DNA of 64,000 nt from an uncultured Lachnospiraceae bacterium. GTDB taxonomy: Bacteria > Bacillota > Clostridia > Lachnospirales > Lachnospiraceae. The translations under genes and the position numbers were made by a program. Location of the stretch: the NCBI GenBank assembly GCA_945913255.1, contig CAMEDC010000002.1:1-64000 (forward strand), read 5' to 3'. Every line of letters begins with the position of its first letter. Positions within the stretch are counted from its first letter, which is position 1. Positions 21,502 through 31,112 of this stretch are shown here, piece by piece. The notes below the pieces were generated by a model. The model was not told the DNA's origin. It was given only the letters and a program-made list of their open reading frames with translations, and did not search any database.

Positions 21502-22236
21502 TCAATCAAACAATATCTCCTCCACCGTCACAAAGGTATACCCTTCCTCCATCAGTTCATCTATGGCCTTCAGTGCTGCCGTCACGGAGGTATCAAAATA
21601 ATCGTGCATGAGAATAATATCATTCTCTCCCGCCTTATCCACTATCTTTTCCGTAATGCAGGCCACATTGCTGGAGCACCAGTCCAGCGGATCTACAGTC
21701 CACAGCACCGGGAACATATTCAGTTCCTTCTCAAAGCTCTTGTCCCAGGCGCCGTAGGGCGGGCGCACATACTGTACTTCCTCACCGGTGATTTCCTGAA
21801 TAACTGCATTGGTGTCAATCAGCTCCTGCTTAAATTTCTCCCGGTTTTTTGGAGTCAGCTGGATATGACTGTAGGTGTGGTTACCAATCAGATGCCCCTC
21901 CTCCTGCATCCGCTTGATGATGTCAGGGTGCATCTTGGCGTGCTCCCCCGTGACGAAAAAGGTGGCGTGAACGCCTCTCTCCTTTAAGCCGTCCAGAAGC
22001 TGCTCCGTGTAGCTTGGATGCGGACCATCATCAAAGGTGATGGCGATTTTCCGGATTTCCTCCTGACTGTCATGAGTTTGTTCCGGCACCGCCAGTCGGT
22101 CAGCCTGCGTACCGGTAACTGTCTTCCCAGTTGTCTCTTTCCATGTAATCATTTCTCCATTTGATTCCCACAAACCTAAAAACAGCAACCCCGCCATCAA
22201 ATCAAATACCAGGATTGCTGTCGCTATTTTTTTCAT
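21502..22236 (-). CDS. Polysaccharide deacetylase (NodB domain, CE4)
   Basis: IAITFDDGPHPSYTEQLL, IGNHTYSHIQLT, RPPYGAWD. Confidence 0.92.
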   Translation of the reverse strand: MKKIATAILVFDLMAGLLFLGLWESNGEMITWKETTGKTVTGTQADRLAVPEQTHDSQEEIRKIAITFDDGPHPSYTEQLLDGLKERGVHATFFVTGEHAKMHPDIIKRMQEEGHLIGNHTYSHIQLTPKNREKFKQELIDTNAVIQEITGEEVQYVRPPYGAWDKSFEKELNMFPVLWTVDPLDWCSSNVACITEKIVDKAGENDIILMHDYFDTSVTAALKAIDELMEEGYTFVTVEEILFD

Positions 22237-22347
22237 ATCAGACTCTCGATTCTGCTTTAGTTTCTTTTAAATATATGCAATGTCTGAGGGTGCCATTCCA
22301 CTCAGTCGCATCTCCCGAAATGGTTTCTGCTCTGTCTGCTGTCTAAA

Positions 22348-24123
22348 TTACTCCCACTGCGCATTGTACAGCTTTCTGTATACGCCGCCTCGTTCCATCA
22401 GTTCTCTGTGCGTACCCTGCTCCACCACTTCACCGTCATTTACTACCAGAATCAAATCCGCGTTCTCAATCGTGGAGAGTCTGTGCGCAATGACAAAGCA
22501 GGTTTTTCCCTCCATAAGCTTCAACATGGCCTTTTGAATATGTCTCTCCGTTCGGGTATCCACATTGGAGGTTGCCTCATCCAGGATCAGCATTTTTGCA
22601 TCCAACAGCATGGCTCTGGCTATTGTCAAAAGCTGTTTCTGTCCCTTGGAAATATTAGTTCCCTCATCCGTCAGAATCGTGTCATATCCTTCCGGGAGAC
22701 GCTTAATAAAGGAATGGATATGCGCCGCTTTCGCAGCCGCTTCCACGTCCTCTCTGGACGCTCCTTCCTTTCCGTAAGCCAGATTTTCATAAATACTGCC
22801 GTAAAACAGCCAGGTATCCTGCAAAACCATGGCATACGCCTGTCGCAGACTCTTTCTGGTAAAGCTGTCCGCCGCCTTCCCGTCCACAAGTATCTTTCCG
22901 CTTTCCGGGTCATAAAACCGCATAAGCAGGTTAATGAGTGTTGTCTTACCGGCACCGGTAGGCCCCACAATGGCAATCAGTCTGCCGGGTTTAGCCCGGA
23001 AGCTTAAATCATGAATAATAGTTTTTCCCGGTACATAGCCAAACCGCACATGCTGAAGCTGCACATCCCCTTCTACCTCTGACAGTTCCTCGGCATCCGC
23101 CCTGTCCGCAGGCTCCGGCTCCTCATCAATCAGTCGGAAAACCCGTTCCGCCGCTGCAAGTGCCGACTGCAGTTCACTGAAAATATTCGCTGCCTCATTA
23201 ATCGGACCGGAAAATTTTCTGGAATACAGCACAAAAGAAGAAATATCCCCAATGCTCATACTGCCCGCCAGATACAACAGCGCACCAAACACACTGATGA
23301 GAGACAGAGACAGATTGTTGATAAAGTTGACACAGGGACCCACAATACTTCCGTAATATTCTGCCCTGTAGTAGGCGTCTACTGCCGCCTTATTCTTCCC
23401 GTTAAACCGTTGCTGAGTATACTCTTCCCGTCCATACGCCTTTAAGGTTTTCTGCCCTGTTATCATCTCCTCCACAAACCCGTTCATCTCGCCCAGTCTG
23501 GCAGAGCGCTGCCGGAAAAGCGGCCTTGTCTTGCCCGTTATATTCTTTGTCAGAAATACGGACAGAGGAACTGTAAAAGCAAATACCAGCACCAGCTTCG
23601 GTGAAATGGTAATCATCATCGTCAGAGCACCCACAACCGTGATTACCGTTGTCAAAAGCTGTACCAGATCATTTGATAAAGATGCATTCACCGTATCAAT
23701 GTCATAAGAGATACGGCTGATGATATCTCCTGTCTGATGCACATCAAAATATCCCACCGGCAAAGTCATCAGCTTTTCAAACACATCCTGGCGCATCCGG
23801 TATACCACCTTCCGGCTGATGGTCAGCATGAGAACCTGTAATCCATAGGACATGGCTGCGGAAATCACGTAAAAGCCCGCCATCCATGCCGCATAATAAA
23901 ATACTCTTCCAAAATCCACAGCGCCCTTTCCGGATTCAATCGCACCGATGGAAAGTCCGGTCAGTTTTGGGCCAATCAGAGAAAACAGGTTACTTCCAAG
24001 GGTACAAATCATGGCTAGAAGGAGCAGCCATTTATAGTGCAGCATATATTTTCCAAGACGTAAGATAGTTCCTTTGGAATATCTTCTTGGTGCCGCATTT
24101 CCCGTGTTTTCTTCTCTTTTCAT
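22348..24123 (-). CDS. ABC transporter ATP-binding/permease (exporter half)
   Basis: 591 aa; ABC_membrane plus GPTGAGKTTLINLL, ISKGQKQLLTIARAML, LDEATSNVD. Confidence 0.93.
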   Translation of the reverse strand: MKREENTGNAAPRRYSKGTILRLGKYMLHYKWLLLLAMICTLGSNLFSLIGPKLTGLSIGAIESGKGAVDFGRVFYYAAWMAGFYVISAAMSYGLQVLMLTISRKVVYRMRQDVFEKLMTLPVGYFDVHQTGDIISRISYDIDTVNASLSNDLVQLLTTVITVVGALTMMITISPKLVLVFAFTVPLSVFLTKNITGKTRPLFRQRSARLGEMNGFVEEMITGQKTLKAYGREEYTQQRFNGKNKAAVDAYYRAEYYGSIVGPCVNFINNLSLSLISVFGALLYLAGSMSIGDISSFVLYSRKFSGPINEAANIFSELQSALAAAERVFRLIDEEPEPADRADAEELSEVEGDVQLQHVRFGYVPGKTIIHDLSFRAKPGRLIAIVGPTGAGKTTLINLLMRFYDPESGKILVDGKAADSFTRKSLRQAYAMVLQDTWLFYGSIYENLAYGKEGASREDVEAAAKAAHIHSFIKRLPEGYDTILTDEGTNISKGQKQLLTIARAMLLDAKMLILDEATSNVDTRTERHIQKAMLKLMEGKTCFVIAHRLSTIENADLILVVNDGEVVEQGTHRELMERGGVYRKLYNAQWE

Positions 24124-26087
24124 CGAGTCGGCACCTCCTTTTCGGTATCCGCATTCTGTCCTGCATCTGTGCTTTGTCCCGTTTCCGCTCCTGATTCTGC
24201 ATTCGGCCTTCGCCCTGCTTCCGCTCCTGTTCTTATATCCGCGCTTTGTCCCGCTTCCGCTCCTGATTCTGCTTCCGCGCTTTGTCCTGCTTCCGCACCT
24301 GACTCAGTTTCATGTCCCTCACCCATCTGGGACTTTGCGATCTCAGCATAAACTTCACAGTCCTTCAACAGCTCTTCATGTTTTCCATACCCAATCGGGA
24401 CACCGTCTTCCAACACCAGGATATGGTCGGCATTGCGAATGGAGCTGACACGCTGTGCCACAATCACAAGTGTTGTATCCGTAAAGTGCTCCTTAATACC
24501 GCGGCGTAATTCCGCATCCGTCCGGTAATCCAATGCGCTGGAGGAATCATCCAGAATCAGAATTTCCGGTTTTGCCGCGAGCGCTCTTGCAATCAGTACA
24601 CGCTGCTTTTGTCCGCCGCTTAGATTGGCCCCCTTGATGTTCAGGGCTTCTGCCTCCTTATCTGCCTTTCCCTCCACGAACTCTCTGGCACGGGCATACA
24701 GAAGTGCTTCCTGAATCTGTTTTTCATCCATTTCCCTTCCCAGGGTTACATTTCCCGCAATAGTATCTTCAAAGATGGTATCATTCTGGAACACGACACC
24801 GAATTTTTTCTTTAAGTCTTCCGGCTGATAGCTTCTCACATCCCGTCCCGCTATCTGAATCTGTCCCTCGTCCACATCATACATCCGCATCATCAGATTG
24901 ACGATGGTAGACTTGCCGGAACCGATTTCTCCGATGATTCCAAGGGTTTCTCCCTTCTGAATCCGAAAACTCAGATTACGGATATTCGCCTCGCCCTTTT
25001 TCAGATAAGAGAATGTCACATGCTTAAACTCAATTTCCGGCACAGAACGATTTCCCTGTGTCGCCTCACTGCTCTTTGCTTCAACCGTTCCCTGTACGAC
25101 CTCCTCTTTCTCACCGTATACTGTCTCAAGCACCTGCATGTCATCTCCGCAGGCAAGCACCTGCCAGATACGATTTCCGGATGCAATCGCTTTGGACAAC
25201 ACGGTGAACATCTTGGAAATCGACATCATTGCATTCAGGATAATCGTAAAATAAGTCGTAAAAGCAAGAATTTTCCCCACTTCGGAAAGGCCGCTGTTTA
25301 CGCGGTATGCGCCCACCAGAATAACACCCACAAGTCCCAGATTGAGCAGAATATTCATAGAAGGGTTAATAATTGCCATCACCATACCGTTCTTCCGCTC
25401 CCGTTCTACCACTTCTTTGTTAATCGCACGGAACTTCTCCGTCTCGTAGTCTGTCTTTGACAAAGCCTTGATCACACGGATTCCCGCAATATCTTCCCGC
25501 ACCATTCTCACAAAACGGTCATTGGCCTCCTGAAGGCCGCCATACATGGGAATACTTCTTCTGGACACATACACGGTAATGAAACCGAGCACAGGCAGCG
25601 TTGCCAGCAGAACGCAGGCCATCACAGGATCCAGCGTAAACGTGACACAGATACCGCCAATCAGCAGAATCGGGGCACGGACTCCCAGCCTCTGAATACG
25701 CCCCAGCGCCTGGTGCATGTTATAAGTATCGGAAGTCATTCTGGAAATGAGAGAAGGTTTTGTAAAAGAATCTGTCTGTGCATTGGAAAGATACATCGTC
25801 TTAGAAAACAAATCATGCCGTATTACTTCCGTGGCATCACTGGCAACCTTGGATGCCATCCGGTTTGCAATCACATTACCTGACAAAGCCAGAAAGGAAC
25901 AGACAAGCATCAGTGCTCCCCAGATCAACACCAGTTTTTTCTCTCTGGTGGGAATCACAGAATCAATGATGTAGGCCAGAATGTAGGGGATACACAAATC
26001 CATGATTGTTCCGATAAATTTGATGATAAACCCGACTCCCATCCTCGGGAAATAAGGTTTTAAATAGTTTGAAATAATCTGCTTCAA
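24120..26087 (-). CDS. ABC transporter ATP-binding/permease (partner half) with repetitive C-terminal tail
   Basis: GEIGSGKSTIVNLMM, LSGGQKQRVLIARAL, LDDSSSALD; ATGA overlap with the next gene. Probable TTG start at 26087 (GTGAGGATGAAAGATTG); the ORF-track extension to 26249 reads through structured repeats. Confidence 0.85.
   Translation of the reverse strand: MKQIISNYLKPYFPRMGVGFIIKFIGTIMDLCIPYILAYIIDSVIPTREKKLVLIWGALMLVCSFLALSGNVIANRMASKVASDATEVIRHDLFSKTMYLSNAQTDSFTKPSLISRMTSDTYNMHQALGRIQRLGVRAPILLIGGICVTFTLDPVMACVLLATLPVLGFITVYVSRRSIPMYGGLQEANDRFVRMVREDIAGIRVIKALSKTDYETEKFRAINKEVVERERKNGMVMAIINPSMNILLNLGLVGVILVGAYRVNSGLSEVGKILAFTTYFTIILNAMMSISKMFTVLSKAIASGNRIWQVLACGDDMQVLETVYGEKEEVVQGTVEAKSSEATQGNRSVPEIEFKHVTFSYLKKGEANIRNLSFRIQKGETLGIIGEIGSGKSTIVNLMMRMYDVDEGQIQIAGRDVRSYQPEDLKKKFGVVFQNDTIFEDTIAGNVTLGREMDEKQIQEALLYARAREFVEGKADKEAEALNIKGANLSGGQKQRVLIARALAAKPEILILDDSSSALDYRTDAELRRGIKEHFTDTTLVIVAQRVSSIRNADHILVLEDGVPIGYGKHEELLKDCEVYAEIAKSQMGEGHETESGAEAGQSAEAESGAEAGQSADIRTGAEAGRRPNAESGAETGQSTDAGQNADTEKEVPTR
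24160..24312 (-). repeat. About four degenerate 36-bp tandem repeats coding [AE]SGAEAGQSADA
   Basis: Protein tail ESGAEAGQSAEAESGAEAGQSADIRTGAEAGRRPNAESGAETGQSTDAGQNADTEK. Confidence 0.75.
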
Positions 26088-26127
26088 TCTTTCATCCTCA
26101 CTGTAAACAAAAGTCAGTGCATAGTAA

Positions 26128-26157
26128 ACCGGGCGGTGCAGAACCGCACTGCCCGGT
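26128..26157. repeat. Strong hairpin ACCGGGC-GGTGC-loop-GCAC-TGCCCGGT
   Basis: Near-perfect inverted repeat upstream of the ABC exporter gene. Confidence 0.6.
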
Positions 26158-26167
26158 GCTTTATTAG

Positions 26168-26295
26168 ACTCGCAAACACGCGCCTTCAGCGCTCCTTCGC
26201 CTGCTTTCGCAGGCTGTTTGCGCTTGGACGTACTTTCTGAAACTCGCAAACACGCGCCTTCAGCGCTCCTTCGCCTGCTTTCGCAGGCTGTTTGC
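26168..26295. repeat. Tandem pair of a 54-bp structured repeat (copies 26168..26221 and 26242..26295)
   Basis: Copies appear identical: ACTCGCAAACACGCGCCTTCAGCGCTCCTTCGCCTGCTTTCGCAGGCTGTTTGC. Each contains GCAAACA/TGTTTGC, GCCTGC/GCAGGC and GCGC/GCGC stems. Confidence 0.8.
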
Positions 26296-26300
26296 TCGTT

Positions 26301-26360
26301 AACGACGCAAGAAAAACAAATGGCTGCTTCGCAGCCGCTTGTTTTTCTTTTGCGTTCGTT
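26301..26360 (-). terminator. Long near-perfect inverted repeat right after the MCP stop codon
   Basis: AACGACGCAAGAAAAACAA..GGCTGCttcGCAGCC..TTGTTTTTCTTTTGCGTTCGTT. Confidence 0.65.
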
Positions 26361-28530
26361 ATATCTTAAATACGGATATCTCGGATTTCAGACCATCCAT
26401 GTTCTCTCCAAGGGAATCCGCTGTCTGGTTCAGTCCTTCTACCTTCTCCATCAGTTTTTCTACCGCATCCCTTACCGTCATGGCGCTGTTTGCTGTCTCC
26501 TCAATACTGCCGGAAATCTGCCGGATAGCTATCACTGTATGCGAGCGCTCCATATCTGCCTTTTCTGTGCTTTCGATAATTGCGCCCAGCCCCTCTACCA
26601 GCCTCCTCATGCGCTCCTGCATCTCGCGGAATACACTGACTACCTGTTCCACTGCCTCTGTCTGGGAAGCAACCATGGTCTGTGCCGCTTTAGCACTTTC
26701 CACACTGTTCATGGTCTGTGTCGTAATGTGCTCCACGTTATTTCTGATTTCGCCTGCCGCCACCGCAGAATCATCTGCCAGCTTTCGGATTTCCTCGGCA
26801 ACCACCGCAAATCCTCTTCCAGCCTCGCCCGCTCTTGCCGCTTCGATGGAAGCATTCAGCGAAAGCAGATTCGTCTGCTCTGAAATTTCGGTGATTGTTC
26901 CGACAAAACTGTTGATAATCTCGGATTCCCGGCGAAGCGAGTCAATATTCTCACCAACCTTGGCCGTAATCTCCGTAGTCTCGTCTGCCCTCCTACCGAG
27001 AAGCTGGACAATCTCCATACCGTGTCCTATCATCTCTTCCGTCTCATCAACAAGCTTCTCAACCTGTTCAACCACACGGTTTACTTCCTGCATTTCTTCC
27101 GACAGGATATCTGTCTTTGCCACACATTCCTGCACATTTGCCGTCTGCTGGGTCATTGTCTCGCTGATTTCATTGATTGCCTGCGTTATATCGGCAGAAT
27201 GACTGCTGATCACGCCGGATACCTGCTCTACCTCCCGTGCAGATTCCTCCAACTGGCTTGTCGCCGTATTTACTTTGTCAACCAGCTTCTTGGTATTCAC
27301 GATCATGTGGTTCGCCGAACCGGCAAGATTACGGAATTCATCCCTGCCCTTCGCCTTCACGCTGACTGTCAGATCACCTCCGGCAACCTCCTCCAGCGTC
27401 TTTTCCATACGGCTCATATTTTTCTGGATACCGATTACAATCAGGAATCCCACTGCCAGAACCACGATACATGCCAGTACAACCAGCCCTATCGTAATGC
27501 TCTTGATTGCTTCTGCCTGTCCCGTGATGATATGTAGAGGTACAAGTGCACAGACAGTCGCTTCACTTACACTGCTTCTTCCGTAGAAGAACATGTATTT
27601 CTCGCCGTTATATGTAACCTCTGAAGATCCAAGGAGTTCTTCCGCATCCTGTGCAGGAAAAAAGTCCTGGGAGAAAAATACCTTTTCATCTGCTTCCGAA
27701 ACATCTGAGGCCACATTCTGTTCCGCCTCTTCACCGCTGTTTCTGCAGATAATTTCACTTCCGTTCTTTGTGACAAACCCTACGATACTGCCTTCTCCGA
27801 GGTCAATATCTTTCAGGAAATTCTCGATGGCCGATGCCTTGATATCGATTACCACACAGGCGTTGGAGGACTGGGATGTAATCTGGTACGCCATAATATA
27901 CTTTTTCTGGCGCATTCCCAGCGTCTCATCCAGAAGCTGATGATTATCAACCCACTTTTCTATTCCCCTTTTACCGTTTGCAACCGTCTCTCGGTATTGG
28001 TCGAAAATACCATCACAATTACTGGTGCCGGTAGTTGACAGCATATAGATTCCCTGTCTTGTGACAATATGAATATCACTGATAAAATCATTTGATGTCT
28101 GCGAAGCAATGATATTGGACTTCACATTATTCATCAGATTCATTTTGCCAAGCTTGTCGCTCTCGTAAAGTCCCACGAAATATTTGCTCAGCTCCGAGTC
28201 AAAAGCATACTTCACTCCTTCCGCTTCGACAAAATTACAGCTCATATCCACATATTCCACTGCCATGTTGATTGTCTGCTGCGTGGATTCGCTATACTTT
28301 TCACTCATGCCGGATGCCGCACGCTGATAGGCTGTAGTACCAATCACAATCATGAACAGGATTGGCACCAGGAAACAAATAATTATTTTATTCCGGATAC
28401 TGAACAGCATTGTCCTGCTCCGTTGTCCGGCTTCCCGGCCTTTCTGTAATCCGGCCTTCTGTCGCGTCTTCCGCTTTTCCACCTTTTCCACTTTCACCTT
28501 TTGTTTTTTGTCAACCTTCCCCATAGGCAA
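26359..28530 (-). CDS. Methyl-accepting chemotaxis protein (dCache-like sensor, HAMP, MCP signal)
   Basis: Signalling hairpin [39 protein letters not shown]; two TMs. Confidence 0.92.
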   Translation of the reverse strand: MPMGKVDKKQKVKVEKVEKRKTRQKAGLQKGREAGQRSRTMLFSIRNKIIICFLVPILFMIVIGTTAYQRAASGMSEKYSESTQQTINMAVEYVDMSCNFVEAEGVKYAFDSELSKYFVGLYESDKLGKMNLMNNVKSNIIASQTSNDFISDIHIVTRQGIYMLSTTGTSNCDGIFDQYRETVANGKRGIEKWVDNHQLLDETLGMRQKKYIMAYQITSQSSNACVVIDIKASAIENFLKDIDLGEGSIVGFVTKNGSEIICRNSGEEAEQNVASDVSEADEKVFFSQDFFPAQDAEELLGSSEVTYNGEKYMFFYGRSSVSEATVCALVPLHIITGQAEAIKSITIGLVVLACIVVLAVGFLIVIGIQKNMSRMEKTLEEVAGGDLTVSVKAKGRDEFRNLAGSANHMIVNTKKLVDKVNTATSQLEESAREVEQVSGVISSHSADITQAINEISETMTQQTANVQECVAKTDILSEEMQEVNRVVEQVEKLVDETEEMIGHGMEIVQLLGRRADETTEITAKVGENIDSLRRESEIINSFVGTITEISEQTNLLSLNASIEAARAGEAGRGFAVVAEEIRKLADDSAVAAGEIRNNVEHITTQTMNSVESAKAAQTMVASQTEAVEQVVSVFREMQERMRRLVEGLGAIIESTEKADMERSHTVIAIRQISGSIEETANSAMTVRDAVEKLMEKVEGLNQTADSLGENMDGLKSEISVFKI

Positions 28531-28638
28531 CCTCCTGTTTACATAAAAATACCCATGAAAACATTATACAATACTTTTTGATAATTTTAAATAGAAAAAG
28601 GCAAAACTTTCCGCCAATAAATGTTGTTTTTTTACAAA

Positions 28639-29910
28639 TTACACTGTTTTTCTGAGATTTATCAGACGAATATAGGATTTTTCAAACTCCGGCTCCGCTG
28701 CCAGATTCAATGTCTCCGTTTGCGATGCGATGTGTTTCAGTTCCTCTGCCATCTCCCCGCGGGCTCTGCCGCCCAGTATTTCTCTTCCCGCCAGCAAGTC
28801 ACCGGTGAGCACTGTGTTTCCGCCGCTCACGGTTTTCTCTGCCAGTTTTACCGGCAAAAGGCCGATTTCCGCCGCATCACACGGGTTCAGATAATACCCG
28901 AATCCACCGGCCAATACCACTCTGTCCACCTGTTCGGGCGCTATGCCGTATTTTGCCAGCAATATCTCCATCCCCGCCGCAATCGCTCCCTTTGCCAGCT
29001 GCACGCTGCGCACCGACTCCTTCGTCACCGTCACATTTCCGATACGGATTCCCTTCTCAAAATACGGGTCTGCCAAAAGACCTGTTTCATCCAGTACGTC
29101 CTGTCTTCTGAGCGTTGCCAGGAAGCTTATCATATCAGCTCCCCAGATTCCTCTGTTTACACCGCCTTCAAAGGCAGGGCCGGCAGCCGTGGCACAGGCA
29201 ATTCTTCTGCGGCTGTTTCCGAGCACCATTTCCCCGTTCGTCCCCAAATCAATAAATAGCGTTAGTTCCTCGCTCTCTGCCATTCCACAGGCATATATTC
29301 CCGCGGTAATGTCTCCGCCCACAAAGGCAGACATTCCCGGAAACACAAAGCAGGGAACTTCACCCACCCTTGTCTGTACCGCATCCAGATGAGACGCGCG
29401 AAAAGGCGCATGTCCCAATTCCGAAGTATCCAGTCCGAGCAGTAGATATGTCATGGTAGTATTTGCTGCCAGAACCAGAAACATTGTCTCTTCGGGAGCC
29501 AGTTTCCCCTGAAAACGCCGAATTCCCCGTTCCAGCGTTTCCAGTATCATCATCCTCATTTTCTCTGCCGCAGCATTCTCCTGTGCCGCCCGGATTCTGG
29601 AAATGACATCTGCTCCGAAGGCTGTCTGCGGATTCACCGCCAGGAATCTGTCCGCCACGCTTCCATCCTCCGCATAGAGAAGCATTGCTACCGTAGTGGT
29701 TCCGATATCAGCTGCCACAAGCCGTTTTCCTCCACCCAGTATGGGGCATCTTCTTCCCAGCAGAGCATCCTCGTCCAGAACATGAAGATTCCCGGCGGCA
29801 CTTCCTTTCGGAGTGACGCCGGGGCATAAACCGCATCCGGTACAAATATGACAGCGCAAGCCTTTTTTTATTCCGCTTTTCTCAGACAAATTGGTTCTTC
29901 CCTTCCTCAT
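28639..29910 (-). CDS. ASKHA/RACo-like protein (DUF4445; corrinoid-activation-type C-terminal ATPase)
   Basis: AADIGTTTVAMLLY, NPQTAFGADVISRI, LFIDLGTNGEMVLG, AGPAFEGG, VLAGGFGYYLNP; N-terminal CxxCGxC (CHICTGCGLCPG). Exact start uncertain. Confidence 0.75.
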   Translation of the reverse strand: MRKGRTNLSEKSGIKKGLRCHICTGCGLCPGVTPKGSAAGNLHVLDEDALLGRRCPILGGGKRLVAADIGTTTVAMLLYAEDGSVADRFLAVNPQTAFGADVISRIRAAQENAAAEKMRMMILETLERGIRRFQGKLAPEETMFLVLAANTTMTYLLLGLDTSELGHAPFRASHLDAVQTRVGEVPCFVFPGMSAFVGGDITAGIYACGMAESEELTLFIDLGTNGEMVLGNSRRRIACATAAGPAFEGGVNRGIWGADMISFLATLRRQDVLDETGLLADPYFEKGIRIGNVTVTKESVRSVQLAKGAIAAGMEILLAKYGIAPEQVDRVVLAGGFGYYLNPCDAAEIGLLPVKLAEKTVSGGNTVLTGDLLAGREILGGRARGEMAEELKHIASQTETLNLAAEPEFEKSYIRLINLRKTV

Positions 29911-30055
29911 AATGATAATCAATCCCTGCCAGTTTCTCTTCCAATTCCGTTCTGTCCACATCCAGGTCTTCGCAGAGTTCTCCCAGACTCGCATAATAAT
30001 CTCTCAGTTTCAGATTGATAAAGCTCAAAAGCATTACCGGATCCTTCGGTACCAT
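29882..30055 (-). CDS. DUF4250 family small protein (57 aa)
   Basis: Hand translation MVPKDPVMLLSFINLKLRDYYASLGELCEDLDVDRTELEEKLAGIDYHYEEGKNQFV*; absent from the ORF track. Confidence 0.75.
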   Translation of the reverse strand: MVPKDPVMLLSFINLKLRDYYASLGELCEDLDVDRTELEEKLAGIDYHYEEGKNQFV

Positions 30056-30067
30056 TTTTATACTCCT

Positions 30068-31024
30068 TTACTCTGTCTCGTTCTGTCCGGGTACTGTAGA
30101 CAAAATCAATTCCATCTCGCCCGACAGTTCTGCCGCACCGTATCCTGCAGGCAGAAGGAAATGTGCACCCTTCTCCACTTTTCTGCCATCCACGGTTCCA
30201 CTGCCCTCCAGCACACTGGCAATCAGGAAGGGATTTTCCTGCTGCAATGCAGACACGCCTCTCAGGTTCAGCTTCCACACCTTGTAATAATCGCACTCCA
30301 CCAGAAGATTCAGCCGGTTCTCCGGCAGATTTCCGGCATGGCTCAGGGCTTTTTTATCCGCTTCGTCCGGCACATTGATAACATCAATGCTCTGCTGCAC
30401 ATGAAGCTGTCTCGGTTTTCCGTCCACAAGTCTTCCATAATCATAGACGCGATAGGTGATATCACTGTTCTGCTGCGTCTCCAGAATCAGGAAGCCCCCC
30501 TTGATGGCATGCACGGTTCCGGGTACAATCTGCAGAAAATCTCCCTTCTTTACAGGTACCTCCCGAATCAGCTCCTCATAGCGGCCTGCCGCAATCATTT
30601 CCTTCAATTCTTCTTTTGTCTTTGCATGATGTCCGATAATCAGGCTGGCATTTTCGGGACAATCCATCACATACCAGCATTCCGTCTTTCCAAAAGGACA
30701 GTTCTCATGCTCCTTTACATAGGCATCATCGGGATGCACCTGAATGCTCAGATTTTCTCTGGCATCAATTATCTTCACAAGCAGTGGAAACTGTTCCGCA
30801 CGGATACCGCCAAACAGTTCTCTGTGCTCCGCATAGAGCTGTGACAGCGTCCTGCCTGCGTATGTTCCCTCCGATATCACGCAGTCTCCGTGAGGATGGG
30901 CGCTGATTGCCCAGCATTCTCCGATATGTTCCCCTTCCGCGTGATAGGGAAACTCTGTCACAAGTCTCTGTCCTCCCCATACGCACTCTTTTAAAACCGG
31001 CTCCAAAAACAATATTTCCCGCAT
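30068..31024 (-). CDS. manA: Mannose-6-phosphate isomerase, class I
   Basis: FLEPVLKECVWGGQRL, QVHPDDAYV, VPGTVHAI; start at 31024. Confidence 0.9.
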   Translation of the reverse strand: MREILFLEPVLKECVWGGQRLVTEFPYHAEGEHIGECWAISAHPHGDCVISEGTYAGRTLSQLYAEHRELFGGIRAEQFPLLVKIIDARENLSIQVHPDDAYVKEHENCPFGKTECWYVMDCPENASLIIGHHAKTKEELKEMIAAGRYEELIREVPVKKGDFLQIVPGTVHAIKGGFLILETQQNSDITYRVYDYGRLVDGKPRQLHVQQSIDVINVPDEADKKALSHAGNLPENRLNLLVECDYYKVWKLNLRGVSALQQENPFLIASVLEGSGTVDGRKVEKGAHFLLPAGYGAAELSGEMELILSTVPGQNETE

Positions 31025-31112
31025 CTTTTTTCTCCGTTTCCTTGTTATTGCAAGCGTATCACAACTTGCCATTACCGTCAAGAAAGGCAGAGGTTTTCCC
31101 TCTGCCTGTTTC

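Noticed and set aside
24160-24312. Possible CRISPR-like array
   Set aside because: Repeats are degenerate, in frame, without unique spacers and lie inside a coding sequence.
26249-26360. Extended N-terminus of the ABC exporter ORF
   Set aside because: The added residues derive from structured repeats (KRKQPAKAGEGALKARVCE); a TTG start at 26087 with SD is more plausible.
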